Source: Mytilisepta virgata
Taxonomy: Eukaryota; Mollusca; Bivalvia; Mytilida; Mytilidae
Assembly (NCBI GenBank): GCA_028015205.1
Contig: CM051518.1
Span: forward strand, 53,926,372-53,990,371
Reading direction: 5' to 3'
DNA: 64,000 nucleotides
Shown here: in pieces, positions 49,130 to 61,420 of the stretch
Numbering within the stretch: the stretch's first letter is position 1
Layout: every line of letters begins with the position of its first letter
Notes under the pieces: model-generated
The model's database searches: none
What the model was told of the DNA's origin: nothing
The model's input: only the letters and a program-made list of their open reading frames with translations
Translations under genes and position numbers: made by a program

Positions 49130-49350
49130 AATAACCACACCCTTCATTTTGGGAATGTGTATGAAGAAAATAATTCATTTTCCGAGTGCTTTGACAAAAC
49201 ATTTGTCGTGTAATTGTTTTAATGTTTAATGGACGACTTTCTATAACTGTCGATTTCTTTTGAAATTAATAATCACCGACCAGCAGGTATGAGAGTATTA
49301 GCTAGTTTTAAATTTAAAACAAGCACATTTTGACCCTGCTATCTAAATTG
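49130..49350. repeat. Dispersed repeat, copy 1
   Basis: CTTCATTTTGGGAATGTGTATGAAG, CAAAACATTT, CGACTTTCTATAA and GACCAGCAGGTATGAGAG recur in order at 49935-50240. The last part recurs again at 58325-58420. Confidence 0.65.
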
Positions 49351-49934
49351 TGTATTTATAGCATGCGGAGGAAACCTGTTGTACAATAAAACGTTTATAC
49401 GAATACCGGATTTAGATATGGAATTAATGTATTTTGGTATACTGCTGTTTGTTCGTTCGCCGTTGTGTTTTACATGCGCGATAACCACCAAAAAATCGCA
49501 TAAATTTAAAACAGATGTCAAAACCATGTTGACCTTTTCCGATTTTGACAATAATCAGAATTATCACTGCAGAATAATGGCATATCATACGTGTGTTACT
49601 ATAATATAAATAAATATTGACATCAGTATCACAACTTACATTGAACCCATTTCATGTATAGATTCAAGGTGAATTATGACATGCATGTTGAAATGTAAAC
49701 GTCACCCCCAGTATTTCGTAGTTTTTACATTATCAAGATGAAGTAATGCTATGTTTAAAAGTGTTTTGTTTTGTAAATAATTCGAGGTTTTGCAAAACAT
49801 TTTCTGGGCCGAAGTTTATAATAAAACATAATATCAGAATGTTGCACATGTAAATGTTTTTGTATACGGAGTTTTGTAAACTTTTCTTACATTTGTGGAC
49901 TATGATCAGGAAAAAATACATCATCATACTACCC

Positions 49935-50345
49935 GCACCTTTCATTTTGGGCCTGAATGTGTATGAAGTAAATTATTCATTTTTCAAGTGGTCTTGCAAA
50001 ACATTTTAACTGTGTCAGGTGGTTGTTTTTAACTTTCTATAATATTAAATGATCGACTTTCTAATACCGTCGAATTCTATAGAACTCCATGATCAGATAC
50101 TATAAGATCCTTTATAGGAATTTATTTTTAAATAGTGCAACAGTATCTGACCATCAGCTAGGAGAGCCTTAGCTTAAAAAAATCCCATTATGACCCTGCT
50201 ATCTCAACCAATATTAACATTTATAGCGAGCAGAGCTGTCAACTTATTAGTAATCATACTCTGTTGATTTTTATAGTGTAATTTATTATCCCAGAGGGTC
50301 AGAATAGATAAGGGGAAAGTTTGGGTACCCATAAAACCGGTTTAA
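49935..50345. repeat. Dispersed repeat, copy 2
   Basis: It repeats the landmarks of 49130-49350 and continues with TGACCCTGCTATCT, a TTTTTATAGTGTAATTTATTATCC segment and AAAACCGGTTTAATCCCA. That tail is shared with 58325-58600. Confidence 0.6.
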
Positions 50346-50403
50346 TCCCAATACTACTCGTGTACTATGTACCAATTTATCATTTCAATGAGGAACCAGA
50401 GAT

Positions 50404-50526
50404 AGTTATCTTTTCCTAACCAATGTAGGTAAGGGAGATAATTAAATTCTCTCCCTTTTGTCCTGAGGCTAAAAGGGAGACAAATTTATTATCTCCCTTA
50501 CCTACATTGGTTAGGAAAATATAACT
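50404..50526. repeat. Palindromic MITE-like element
   Basis: AGTTATCTTTTCCTAACCAA and its near complement end the element. The inner arms contain GGTAAGGGAGATAAT/ATTATCTCCCTTACC and CTCCCTTTT/AAAAGGGAG. Immediately after it a retrozyme-like repeat begins. Confidence 0.85.
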
Positions 50527-50536
50527 CAATCTGTGT

Positions 50537-50830
50537 TCTCACTGATTGGACACGACGGTTGGTTGACTCCAAGTCCTCGAGGGTAACATCAGCTCAGTAT
50601 CTAGTATTTCGATACTTAAATTTACTGTTAAAAAATTTTAAATTTTGTGAAAACTAATGATTTTCTCCCTCACTATAGTTTTGACTTTACCCTTTTGGTC
50701 ATTTTGGCATTTTCTCTTCAACGTTTTGGATTATTGTATTAGTTGGTTAGGCCTTGAGAACAACTGATGAGTCGTAAATAAACGAAATTTGCGCGTTTTG
50801 TGCATCAAAATTGGTATCAAAGAATTTATT
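50537..50830 (+). mobile_element. Retrozyme-like repeat with degraded hammerhead ribozyme
   Basis: CACTGATTGGACACGACG, CTCGAGGGTAACATCAGC and CCTTGAGAACAACTGATGAG occur in the order found in bivalve hammerhead repeats. The core CTGATGA is at 50764-50770 and GAAA lies near 50784. The helix II strands (GTCG/AAAC) no longer pair fully, so self-cleavage is unlikely. The tail GTGCATCAAAATTGGTATCA is shared with 54.66 kb and 23.19 kb. Confidence 0.65.
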
Positions 50831-51024
50831 TGTATGTCAATGTTGACCTGTCCTGTTGTCCGTTTTGTTGTTTATTTCAAGATGAAGAGCAGCAATAAGG
50901 GTTTTTCACGTGAGATTTGTATAATGTAAATTATACGAGTTAGGTTCTCATGCACATATTATCCCCACAATCTTCTTCCGTCTTCTTTCGTGATATAAGT
51001 AAAAAACAAAAATATAGGATACAT

Positions 51025-51030
51025 TTTATT
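51025..51030 (-). terminator. Polyadenylation signal of the E-NTPDase gene
   Basis: TTTATT on the plus strand reads AATAAA on the gene strand, 133 bp past the TGA at 51163-51165. Confidence 0.45.
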
Positions 51031-51162
51031 CCAGACTTGAGTATGAAAGTGTGAAAGTTTTATTTTAATATTTATATATATATATAATTCTAAACATTTT
51101 ATACTATGTACACGATAAAAAAGGTAAATAAAATAATGTACATGAATATGCAATATTTATAA

Positions 51163-54100
51163 TCACGAGAATCTGTAAAATATAATACTGAAAATAACAA
51201 AAATACAAACAGTTAAACCACTCGGATGTAAAAAGTGTCCTGTTGATGTCCCACAGTACATCTCAAATACCTCTGTCTCATAAACAATGGCGCCCAGGGT
51301 CCAGTCTGAAAAAGTATTAATATGTTCATTTAATATTCAAGCAATTTAAATGAAAGTGTCGGAATTTCGCTTCTTTTTGACCTTTCGAGATTCGCGTTAA
51401 TACGTTTTTTTCACTTTCATCCAACGAAATTTTCGCTACTAACATCAAATCTTATTCATGGTTATAAACCTAGTTTGTCTTGAATTTCTTATTTAAAAAA
51501 AAGAATGAAACCGTCTTTCAAAGAATAATCCACCGCTGTGTAAATTTTTTGTGTAAAAATTGAAAATATGAATATTCAACACAAAGAACGCAATGTCAAG
51601 TCATACACAGAAAAGCATGAAACAAATGATGAAGGCCAGTACGTAAAACTATATAAATCTGGAACTATCGTTTCAATGTCTACCATATGAAAACATGTCA
51701 TAACCAGATACCAGACTACTGTGTTGTAGGGTATAAAATATGGATACCAATCGATCGATCTAAGTTTATATATCGATAACATAAAATTGCATAATGGATT
51801 TTGTTGCATTAGAAAAAAAATTATTTGTTAAACTTTCATGCTTATACACATAAATGTGCTTATGCTTGAACGAATAATCTTATTTTTCTTCTTCTATATA
51901 TTGTCTATCGTTTTATACTTACCAACGGATATATCATTAATTTTTCTGATTAAGGTTATTTTCTGTGTGTCTGGAGTAAAGCCATATGCTGTTGACAACA
52001 GTGTCGGGATGTATAACCCCATCATACAGTACGCTGATCCATATCTTTCTGATATAGAACTATTAGTTGTTGCATCAGTTAATGACTGGAAAACAGAATT
52101 TCATTTTATTTATAGAGTTATGAAAATTATACATTCACAAGTTTTATTTGACTATAATGTAGTTTAAATATCAAATGAATTTAGAAAAATAATAATTATT
52201 TGCTCAAAAACTGGACCATCAGATCATGTTGTAAATGGTTTTGATTTATTTTCTCAATTCACGTTGTTTTCCTAGAACATAAAAATCATCCAAAGACCAT
52301 ACAGCAGCTTATTTGAACACTGACTTTAAAAATGTTCATTTTTTCTTTAATGACATTTACATATAATGTCCGGGTTCGTTCAGGTGTCAGATTTCCGTAG
52401 TTTCAAAAACTGTGGAAATCTGACACCTGAACTGAATTGAATCAGAATTTTGGCTAAATTACATATTCCACATATGTAATTTAGTCACTATTTTGACGCA
52501 AAATATATGAGTAAAAGCCGATACATGGTCATTCATATTTTGTAAACCTTAAATTCCAAGACGACATACAGAATTTAAAACTTATCCTACGGGTCAGATA
52601 TTTACACTATAGGTTATTTTCTTTCGGATAAACTTTTATTTTATTTTATTATATTTTTAAAAAATCTGGAAGAAAAATTCCAAAATTTTGAGATTTCAAA
52701 AATAATAGTTCCCGAATTACAGTATCATAATTTCAACAGAATTTTTGTGTGCCTGGTCATTATTCGATTAAAGTTTTAACTTTTTTCTAAAACATACGTT
52801 CTGAATTTTCAATACAAAAGATTGGTCACGTGATTTTTGTGATTTTTTTATTTGGAAATCTTCTTTATTGATGTTCATATGGTATATACATTTTCCCAGC
52901 TTTCTATTATTCCAGAAAAAGCACGACATTGCTCTTAAATTGAACTGGTCATACTAGTCGGCGAAAGTAACGAAATGCTCCTGTTACACACCCTGAATGT
53001 TCCTGATGAAGGTTAATCCAAAATTGCGCATTGAACAAATGGACGAAATTTGGGAATCTCTGAGTTTATTTAGAATTATATATTGTAAAGGAATAATAGA
53101 AAATATATAATGTTAACTTAAAAATTGTTTATTTCACGTTTGTCTGGTTTTATTAATATTGAATTCTGCGCTCGACTTTGGATTAACGTTCTTCGGGTAA
53201 CAGGCTTTCAACTCACTTTTTATGAAAAATAAGGGCAATTTTAGGGACACAGAAAAGTCCAAATCTAGGTGTTGTCAGTCTTGTTTGAAAAAAAGAGCAA
53301 TATTATAGATGTACCTTTTGACAATATTCAAAAGCTGTCTTATTTAGTAAATCAATATTAAGTTTCCCTGATGAATTGACTGTTTCTAATGAATTCGGTG
53401 CATAAGTAAATGCTGCAACTCCATAAAATTTGTCCGTTCCTAATGAAGGCTGATATGTCCGTCCAATTGCACAAGGTTTTGGATAACACATATCATCGGC
53501 GGCACTTTCTAGGAAGGAATTGATAATACTAAGGCACTGTGATGGATTTCCGTCTCCAGTAAATGATTTTAAATCTCCTTCATATGTTATGTTTTTCACG
53601 TCACCTGTGAATTACAACTAAAATTGATTATATAATTTCATTTAAAAAGTTAGACTTCAATTGACCATCATACAAAGTTTAGCATTTTTAAAACATTAGA
53701 AACTTCAATATTTAAGTGATGATTTGTCTTAGAACAAGACTTTATCCAGTGAAGGCTAATAAACACCTTTTCTAAAACCCTTACACAAAAATCTAGAAAA
53801 ATAATGCTTCGCCACAGTGGACATATTTGGGGATGATGAGAAGATCCAACGCACCTTGATACCTTCAAAACTTTGAATTACAAGGATTGCCACAATGACA
53901 AGAAAGTGTCCAATGCTCTTAAAATGTATTGAAGGTCCAATAAAAGACCTTATTTTCATTTTTTTACAAATCGATACTCAACATCAATTGTGTTGAAGTC
54001 CAGAAACAGAGACGCCTGTTGTGATTCACGATTGTAATAATAGTCTAAGGACCCAACATCATTATTTTAATGAAGTGGTAAATGATTCTTAAATGGTTTA

Positions 54101-57100
54101 TAACGGGAATTTGTTATTACATTGTCAAGTTAAAAACCAGGGACGTTACAGTAAGAATTTTATCTTTTAAAATTCTATATGAAAGAGAAATAACAATGCC
54201 AGCAACTGTCGTTGGCATGGCAATATACCAATTGGTAGCCAAAAGCTTAGAATCAAAACTGAAACAGTAACAAAATTCGTAACCGTTGACAATAAAAAAA
54301 AAAAATTAATTTTTTAATAATAAAAAAAAAAGATTTAAATTGCACCCAGTCTACTATGACGTTACGCTATTATTTTCTAATTGTGACGTCAATGGTTTAG
54401 ACAACTGAATAGTGTGATGTCATAGTCAGGCTTTATTATTTATTTGGGGAATATTGTTTGTCATCGGTGACAATGTTGTTCGTCACAATTGTGAAGAATG
54501 GTAACTTCATTCACTCTGTTGATAATTTTTAATTTTGAAATGCCCTTTCACACAACTGTTAATTTGCTCTTCAACCTTTTGGAATGTTGTTTTGGTTTTC
54601 AACATTTTAGGCCTTGAGCACAACTGATGAGTTGTAAATCGACGAAATGTGCACATCTTATGCATCAAAATTGGTATCAAAGGATTTCAGCCGATCATAG
54701 GTAATTGTGCAAAGGATGTTTATAGCCTTAGACAAAAAACATTAATGAGTTTTTGCAAAATGAATAACCATGTTGATTTATGACTTCATTAAAATAATTA
54801 CCTCTTAACATGCATGGATTTTGATACGATAAAGACTGAGGGTTTTGCTGAATGAGGTATCTCTGTACTCTGAATATCATATAATCCTGTCCGTAAAACA
54901 AATAGCTATGTGCATATAGACTGTACCGTATTCCGGCAATACGGACCTGAAACATGTTGGCCAGCAATGGACCATCAGGAAGGAACACAATTTGTGTCGA
55001 TCCACCGCCCATCTCCAATACTCCAACTGCTTCTGATGCAGGCCTTAGAAAAAAGAGCAACAATATAGGAAGATATTATAATGATTATTTTTTTTATCCC
55101 AAAAATACTAGATGAAAAGGTTATTTGAAAAGACCTATTCTTTGATGTCGTTTAGGGTAATTCATTGTAGTATTTCTATGATTTTGAATTTGTGACTTCC
55201 AACAAAAATATTGGACATGGAATACGTTTGTTTCAATCGTATCGTAATTTTGAATCAACTGATTAAGGGACTTTTCTGGAACGATATTTTTATCTATTAA
55301 AACTGCATGTAGTTCTTTTACCAAATGTTGAGAACCATGGGAAAATCATAAATAGCCACATAAGCGATTATCTAGCTGAATCAGAAACAAACACGGAGGC
55401 AGAACTAATGTCATAGTGAAGTTTCCCAACCATCAAAGATAATTTTAAGATTCTTCAGATTCATCTAGCAAAATGGGCAAACGCATTAGATAGATGCAGG
55501 ATAATGGGATATTGTTGTGTCAGGAAATGTTATTTCAAATTCTTTTTCTTGAATATTGTTACCGACGACAAAAAAAGATTTCTACTATATATGATGTTTT
55601 CTTATGACGTTTGATGGACCTCATTTAAAGACTGTGTGCAGTAAAAGTCGTTTTGTCACAAGTACGAATATTGCTAATGTTACAGTCTGTTTTTGATTCT
55701 GTTTTCTTGTCTTATGTATAATTCAAAGGATGTTGGATTTATTTACCGAACATTTATTAAACAGACGATTGAAGCAGGAATATGCATCACACTTCTTCAA
55801 GTGGTACCAGACATCAAAAGTAAATGATGATTTTTCTTACAGTAATAAGCATTTCTGTAAGTATTACGGTTCTAATTAGCCCTATACATTACGATAATGA
55901 AGGAACAATGTGTTTGTAAATAATGATAACATAATTACACTATGACAGAATAACATAACCAATCTGATTTGTAAATCATTGGTAATTACAATCTCATGCT
56001 GCTTATAATTGTGGATCATAATGTACTGCATACATATATTGTGGTATCGATGAATCTTAAGCATATTCAACATTTATATAGATGTAAGATATATACATGC
56101 AGATGGTCAAAAATTAGTTACTACATTTAATTTTAAATCAAAGCGTTTTCTGAGTAGCATCTTGCTATCAGAGGGGAGAAAGAAACAAAAGTCTGTTGAA
56201 TTTTAAATCATCTTGTTCGTTATTTTTTTTTTTAAATAAAAACCGAGGGGTTGGCCAAACTGACCAGACAGTTAATAAATTAGGTTTCACAATTCATTAA
56301 ATCAAATTTATTATCTTTCAAAGTAGTAGGTCCGCTTTCCACGATATTTGTTTCATTCATAAATGTTCATTTTAAATAAGAGTAGGGCCACTTTCCCGTG
56401 TATTTGTTTCACGCATAACTATTGATTTTTTAAATCCTAAATATTTATACCTACTTTTTATCGTAAAAAATTGTATGCAATGCATTTTTATGTTAGCAAA
56501 CAAAAATATCATGCTTATCATTAATAAGTTCAAGTTTTCTCCGGCAAAGGTCGTGTATATAGGCGATTTCCATCAATTTGCATCACTTTTTGGAATATTG
56601 CCAAGAAGGAAAATCAGAACCATTCTAATGTTGTATGAAAGGAGATACATAATCGCACTTACAACCAAAAATTGGTTTTGGTTCTGAGTTTCCTTCACGT
56701 TGAAAAACCGTCTTAAAGACGTTAATTTGGCAAATTTGTGTTAAAACTGTCCCCCAAAGCGATATTGAGGTACATATATATAGAAACATTTTTAGTAGCA
56801 TACTTGTTAGTTATTATTAGCGAATCTTTAGAGACCACATACCAGGCTATGCATCTAGAGATTGGAAAGGTTTTTAGCCGATTTTTTGAAGATGGCCCTA
56901 GAAATGCAGGGGAAAATGGACCTACCTCTTTTCGGAATATAATGTATTGGAATATGCATAAAAAGAAATATATTGCTTAATTATTACTATTACTACCGGT
57001 ATAAGTTATGGGTAGAAACTGTTCTGGTCAATTGTCGGTATAAGTCATGGATAGAGACTGTTCTGGTCAATTGTCGGTATAAGTCATGGATAGAGACTGT

Positions 57101-60100
57101 TCTGGTCAATTGTCGGTATAAATCATGGATACAGACTGTTCTGGTCAACTGTCGGTATAAGTCATGGATAAAGACTGTTCTGTCAACTGTCGGTATAAGT
57201 CATGGATAGAGACTGTTCTGGTCAACTGTCGGTATAAGTCATGGATAAAGACTGTTCCGTTCAACTTTCGGTATAAGTCATGGATAGAGACCGTTCTGTT
57301 CAACTGTCGGTATAAGTCTTGGATAGAGACTGTTCTGGTCAATTGCCGGTATATGTCGTGGATAGAGACTTTTCTGGTCAATTGTCCACCAAATGGTTGT
57401 TTTATCTTTTGTTGAAATTTACCTATAAGTGAGAATTAAAACGATTTCGGGAGAAAATTGTTTACCAGGACACAATACAAACTTTTTTTTCATTGCAAGG
57501 GAAGAAAAAGGTACCGGAAGATGATATTATGCTACTAGACGAATATCGAAAAAAATATTCGACACCTTTTATTTGGATAGTAAATAGGTCAGTTGCAGGA
57601 AAAACGTACTTATTCACGGTTATGGGTGTCCTATAGTTTTGAACAACTGCCTTAATAACATAAAAATATTAAATTTGTGTAAAAACTGTCTCTCAAAGCT
57701 ATGTTAAGACATTTCATGATTTTAAAATACTTAGGCTATTTCTGGTTATTCCGGTGAAAGTTTGACGTAAAGGTGGGGGTTGGGGGTTGGGGGGTAATTA
57801 CTTTTCAGGACATTTACTGAACATCAGTTATTAAGTTCTACATTTCAGTACACCTAGTCCAGTTTTCTGGATGTTTTGATAACATTTATACAAGAAATTC
57901 ATCGAGTGATTTTATGTGTATAGTACATCAACTTCAGAACTGGCATAATTTAAAGTAAATTGTATATAATGACCTATTACAACAGAAACACGTACCGTAA
58001 TTATCGTCGATAGGCTTTGTATAATTAGGACGAATCATCATTAAACAATCGTTATCATAACAATGAACGAATGAATGGAATGCTATGTTGATAATAAATA
58101 AGGAAGTTTTGCCAAGTTTCATTTTTACTAGCTAAAATGAGTTTTCATTTTGAATAGATTTAGATCATTTCTTGACAAATTCCATACACTAATTCCTCAA
58201 GGTTTTTATTTTTCATATTCCATTTTGAAAAAAAAAATTAAATAAAAAATCCGTATTTTAATACTTGACAACACCTTAATATTTCATTCCATATCGGACA
58301 AAGATATAAAGGTACTAGAATTTTTGTTTAATAGTGTGATAGTATCCGACCAGCAGCTATGAGAGCCTTAGCTAGTTTTACAGTTAAAACGAGCACATTC
58401 TGACAGTGCAATCTATATATCATGTACCGTCCAACCAAGTTTTGCAGTTCTAACAAGCGGTCACCTTGTAGCTAATCATACTTAATTGGTTTTTATAGTA
58501 TGTTGTATACACCAGGGTGTCTAGATAGATAAGGGAGAGGTTTAGGCGTTTATAAAACGGTTTAACCCCACCACTGTTCAGTGTCTGTACCAAGTCAGAC
58601 TCCGACTCTCTGTTGTGTTTATGTTTGTGTTTTAGCTCTTTTATGTTATTTTTGTCCAGGTTCTGATTGTTGCGTGGCGTTGATTGATTAGAATGTCATT
58701 GTTAACCTATCCTGTTACACTTTTTTGTTTATTTGGCATTGACTAACTCGGACTAGCCACTTGCAATGTACTAGTATCTTAAATGGGACAATGCAACCAC
58801 CCCTAAAGGACAATCAGGTTCAGTAAATCCAATAAAATTATGTTTGCAAATAACTTACTTGTTTGCTCCAAAAAAATTTCTGAGGTAGTTAATAGTTATC
58901 CAGGCGAAAACGCCTTCTTCTTCTCCTGCCAGAATTCGGACATTAGAACGGCTGTAGACAAATGGGTTAAGAGTGCTATTTCCAAGAACATTTCTGATAG
59001 CATTCATTAAGTTACCTGCATCTTTCTCTGGAAGAACTCGTAATCCTGAAATATATACTTTCTAATATAAATTCATGGAGTCGATTCAAGTAATAAGGAT
59101 TCAATTTTAGTGTGGAAATAGGTGAAAATATGTGTTCAATAACATCATTTCTTTTGAATACTGGACTGAAAGATCTTGCAGAGACAAAACCATCGTCGGA
59201 AACCAACGGCCGGTCGCGCTAACGCTTTGCTTAGTGTAGCAAAGCGTAAGCGCGACCAGCCGTGAGTTTCTGACGATGAGACAAACGGGGACACATTTTA
59301 TTATTATAATGATATACCGTGGCGAAGCACTTCCGGTGTAGTTTCCATTAGAAACATAAGGTCTTTCTCCAAATTTGAGTATTACAAAATCGTCAAGAAC
59401 CAAACTGATTATCGGCAATAACAGGCAGTTATTTCTTATTCCATGTACTTTTATGAAATGTGGCTTGTATTTTGTAACTCTACATGTTTTCTGAAAATTA
59501 TATTGTGCATTATGCTAATGTTTGTCGTGTGTTGCAAAGGTGATACTTGTATAAAAAATTATATAGTTATGTTATTAACACTGAATTTGATTTCAAAACG
59601 GTGTACCAAATGATATTTCAGTCTTGATATTGCAAGATACGTATTTTATACATAAAATTTAGGCGTTCTATTATTACTCTCTTAAATTTGATTTGATTTT
59701 TTTATAACATGTCCCTAGTGTTTAGAAATCGGAATAAACATGCATTTTGCAAGATTCCTACATAAGAATGCTTTTCACCCAATATGGTCCGTTGGCTGCA
59801 CGCGTTTGCATCACGGTTAATGACCTCTGCTGGAAATTGGTCATCGAGAGCATAATTTTTGCCATAGTCATTGCCATGGGAAGAAATTGAAATACCTTTA
59901 TGTGTAAATGAAATTTGCAGTATATTTAAAAAAAAAACCCAACGTCTTAAATTGACAATACCTGCTTATTTCCGTTCAATTTAAGGGTTCACAATGTTTT
60001 GACAGTTATAAATTTCAGTTATGACCGTTCTTGGCGAACGTTTATACTTTAAAATCAGTATATGAGACTATAAAAGACGAAAAGGAATATAATTACCTGC

Positions 60101-60424
60101 TGTTGCTAAAAGGTATAAAGAAGTTGTACTATGCAAATTGTTTGGTATAATTTCTTTCGCTTTGTCAATCATAAGTCCTATGGAAACACTAATATTATCT
60201 AAATTGTCAACATAGTTTGATATTCCAGGTTCAAATTTTTTACTTTTTCCAACTTGTTTGATATCTAACACGGATGACAAACTATTCCTTGGTGGCCATC
60301 GGTAAATTTTCACTTTTGTACTTGAACTCCCTGCATCTAAAATGACGCCATATTGATATTGGATGCCCGATATGACTTCCGGTATAAAAATCATCACGTA
60401 TAAAATCAGGACATTTGTGCCCAT
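51163..60424 (-). CDS. ENTPD: Ecto-nucleoside triphosphate diphosphohydrolase (E-NTPDase, CD39/apyrase family), complete, 450 residues
   Basis: Minus-strand exons, in gene order: 60097-60424, 58859-59045, 54802-55043, 53315-53604, 51923-52085, 51163-51305. All phases agree and sum to 450 codons plus TGA. The family hydrolyses extracellular or luminal NTPs and NDPs to NMP and phosphate, needing Ca2+ or Mg2+. All apyrase conserved regions are present: ACR1 LDAGSSST (29-36), ACR2 LLATAG (105-110), ACR3 with AGEEEGVFAW (149-158; E153 is the expected catalytic base), ACR4 EMGGGSTQ (182-189) and ACR5 WTLG (405-408). A hydrophobic N-terminal segment (5-19) and a C-terminal membrane helix (434-447) frame a cysteine-rich ectodomain, as in cell-surface NTPDase1/2/3/8 rather than secreted NTPDase5/6. 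ACR4 has GGGS where vertebrates usually have GGAS. An acceptor AG precedes the ATG, implying a 5' non-coding exon. The subtype cannot be fixed from sequence alone. Confidence 0.95.
52379..52431. repeat. Short inverted repeat in E-NTPDase intron 4
   Basis: TTCAGGTGTCAGATTTCC and GGAAATCTGACACCTGAA form a perfect 18-bp stem around a 17-bp loop. Confidence 0.9.
54545..54690 (+). mobile_element. Retrozyme-like repeat containing a near-intact hammerhead
   Basis: The segment GCTCTTCAACCTTTTGGAAT through GTATCAAAGGATT follows the same order as the copies at 50.6 and 23.4 kb. It is inserted in E-NTPDase intron 3, on the strand opposite to that gene. The ribozyme is annotated separately. Confidence 0.65.
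54618..54663 (+). ncRNA. Type I hammerhead ribozyme-like motif
   Basis: In order: helix I strand GCACAA (54618-54623); conserved CTGATGA (54624-54630); helix II GTTG-TAAAT-CGAC (54631-54643), pairing at all four positions with one G-U; conserved GAAA (54644-54647); short self-complementary helix III TGTG/CACA; cleavage triplet ATC (54655-54657); helix I strand TTATGC (54658-54663), pairing five of six with GCACAA. This is the type I layout. Helix III has no loop, as in known retrozyme ribozymes that need dimers. Activity is untested. Confidence 0.65.
55064..56990. other. E-NTPDase intron 2, non-repetitive part
   Basis: AT-rich intron sequence between exons 2 and 3, before the minisatellite. 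No exon consistent with the flanking phases is needed or seen. Confidence 0.5.
56996..57390. repeat. 39-bp minisatellite, about 10 copies
   Basis: The unit contains CGGTATAAGTCATGGATAGA and ACTGTTCTGGTCAA. Since 39 is divisible by 3 the array is open in several frames on both strands, but it lies inside an E-NTPDase intron and is not a gene. A one-base deletion near 57181 shifts the frame partway. Confidence 0.9.
58325..58600. repeat. Dispersed repeat, copy 3
   Basis: It shares GACCAGCAGCTATGAGAGCC, a TTTTTATAGTATGTTGTATACACC segment and TATAAAACGGTTTAACCCC with 49935-50345. It lies in E-NTPDase intron 2. Confidence 0.65.
59191..59278. repeat. Strong GC-rich hairpin
   Basis: CATCGTCGGAAACCA, GGTCGCGCTAACGCTTTGCT and their near complements fold around a TAGTGT loop. 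It lies in E-NTPDase intron 1. A half copy is at 20871-20920. Confidence 0.85.
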
Positions 60425-60429
60425 TTCCT

Positions 60430-61400
60430 ACAAAATAGAACAGTTTATATAGGCTACCTTAAATGTCACGAAATCTTCAATACAGCATTCTCAAACGAAC
60501 TTTTTGAACAGAACGTGCAAGTGTACTGTCCTTAAATTGCTCGAATATTTCAAATTTCCGGTGCTTATTTTCATTGTGATATTCTGGTAGTTCAAAGTAA
60601 ATACATTGAAATTGTTTGGCAATTATCTGTAATTACATTACTATTGATGTTAATATTATATATAATTACATGCATTCTTATTCGTTATACATAGAAATGT
60701 AATGAAAAAAAAAATAAAAATTTATATATAGTCAGTACTGCTATAAGGTAATCCAATCTAGACCACTGCCCATACATGCAATGTAAAAAATATTCCTGTT
60801 GCTAGCAAAGCCTATAAAATTAGCGTCTGTATGAAAAAAACCCTTGTTCATAAAGCACCTTTTTCCTTCCCAAGGTTATGATTGATTATTTCACTGGTTA
60901 TACTTTACAGACTTCAGGGACTAGCTAATAATATCTTTGTATTACTGACTGATATTTTGGTAGAAATCAGCAATTTCAAGTTAACATAAAAATACATGTG
61001 TGAAAAGATTTATTTAATAAACGCCATCTTTTCAGTAAAGCATAAGATCAGATGAAAAATACAGCGACAAATGTTTTGCATTATTGAAACTGAACACTAA
61101 GTTGGCCAGGTAAATATATAGGTTGCCATGACTTAAAAATACAAATACAAATACTTGCCTGGTATATTAAATGATATAAGTGCAGACTCTTATGACCGAA
61201 ATTTGTAGTTAGTTATTTTATATTGTTTTTAAGAAGTAAGTTTTCTACTCCTGCATTTTGTCTGCCCTTATTCCGAAATTTCTTCGACCTTAAATGGCCT
61301 TTTCTGAATTGACCGGATACGTGAAAGGTCAGAGAGCATTCCAGATGTAAAACTGGGAATGAGAATATCCGTCTTAGGTTCGACACTTACCAGTATCATG
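60430..61400. other. E-NTPDase 5' flank, no feature recognised
   Basis: It should hold the promoter and any 5' non-coding exon implied by the acceptor at 60428-60429. Nothing diagnostic is visible. Confidence 0.35.
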
Positions 61401-61420
61401 AATATTGTACAATTCTAGGT

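Noticed and set aside
56996..57390. Regular direct repeats resembling a CRISPR array
   Set aside because: The units abut without unique spacers and lie in a eukaryotic intron, so this is a minisatellite.
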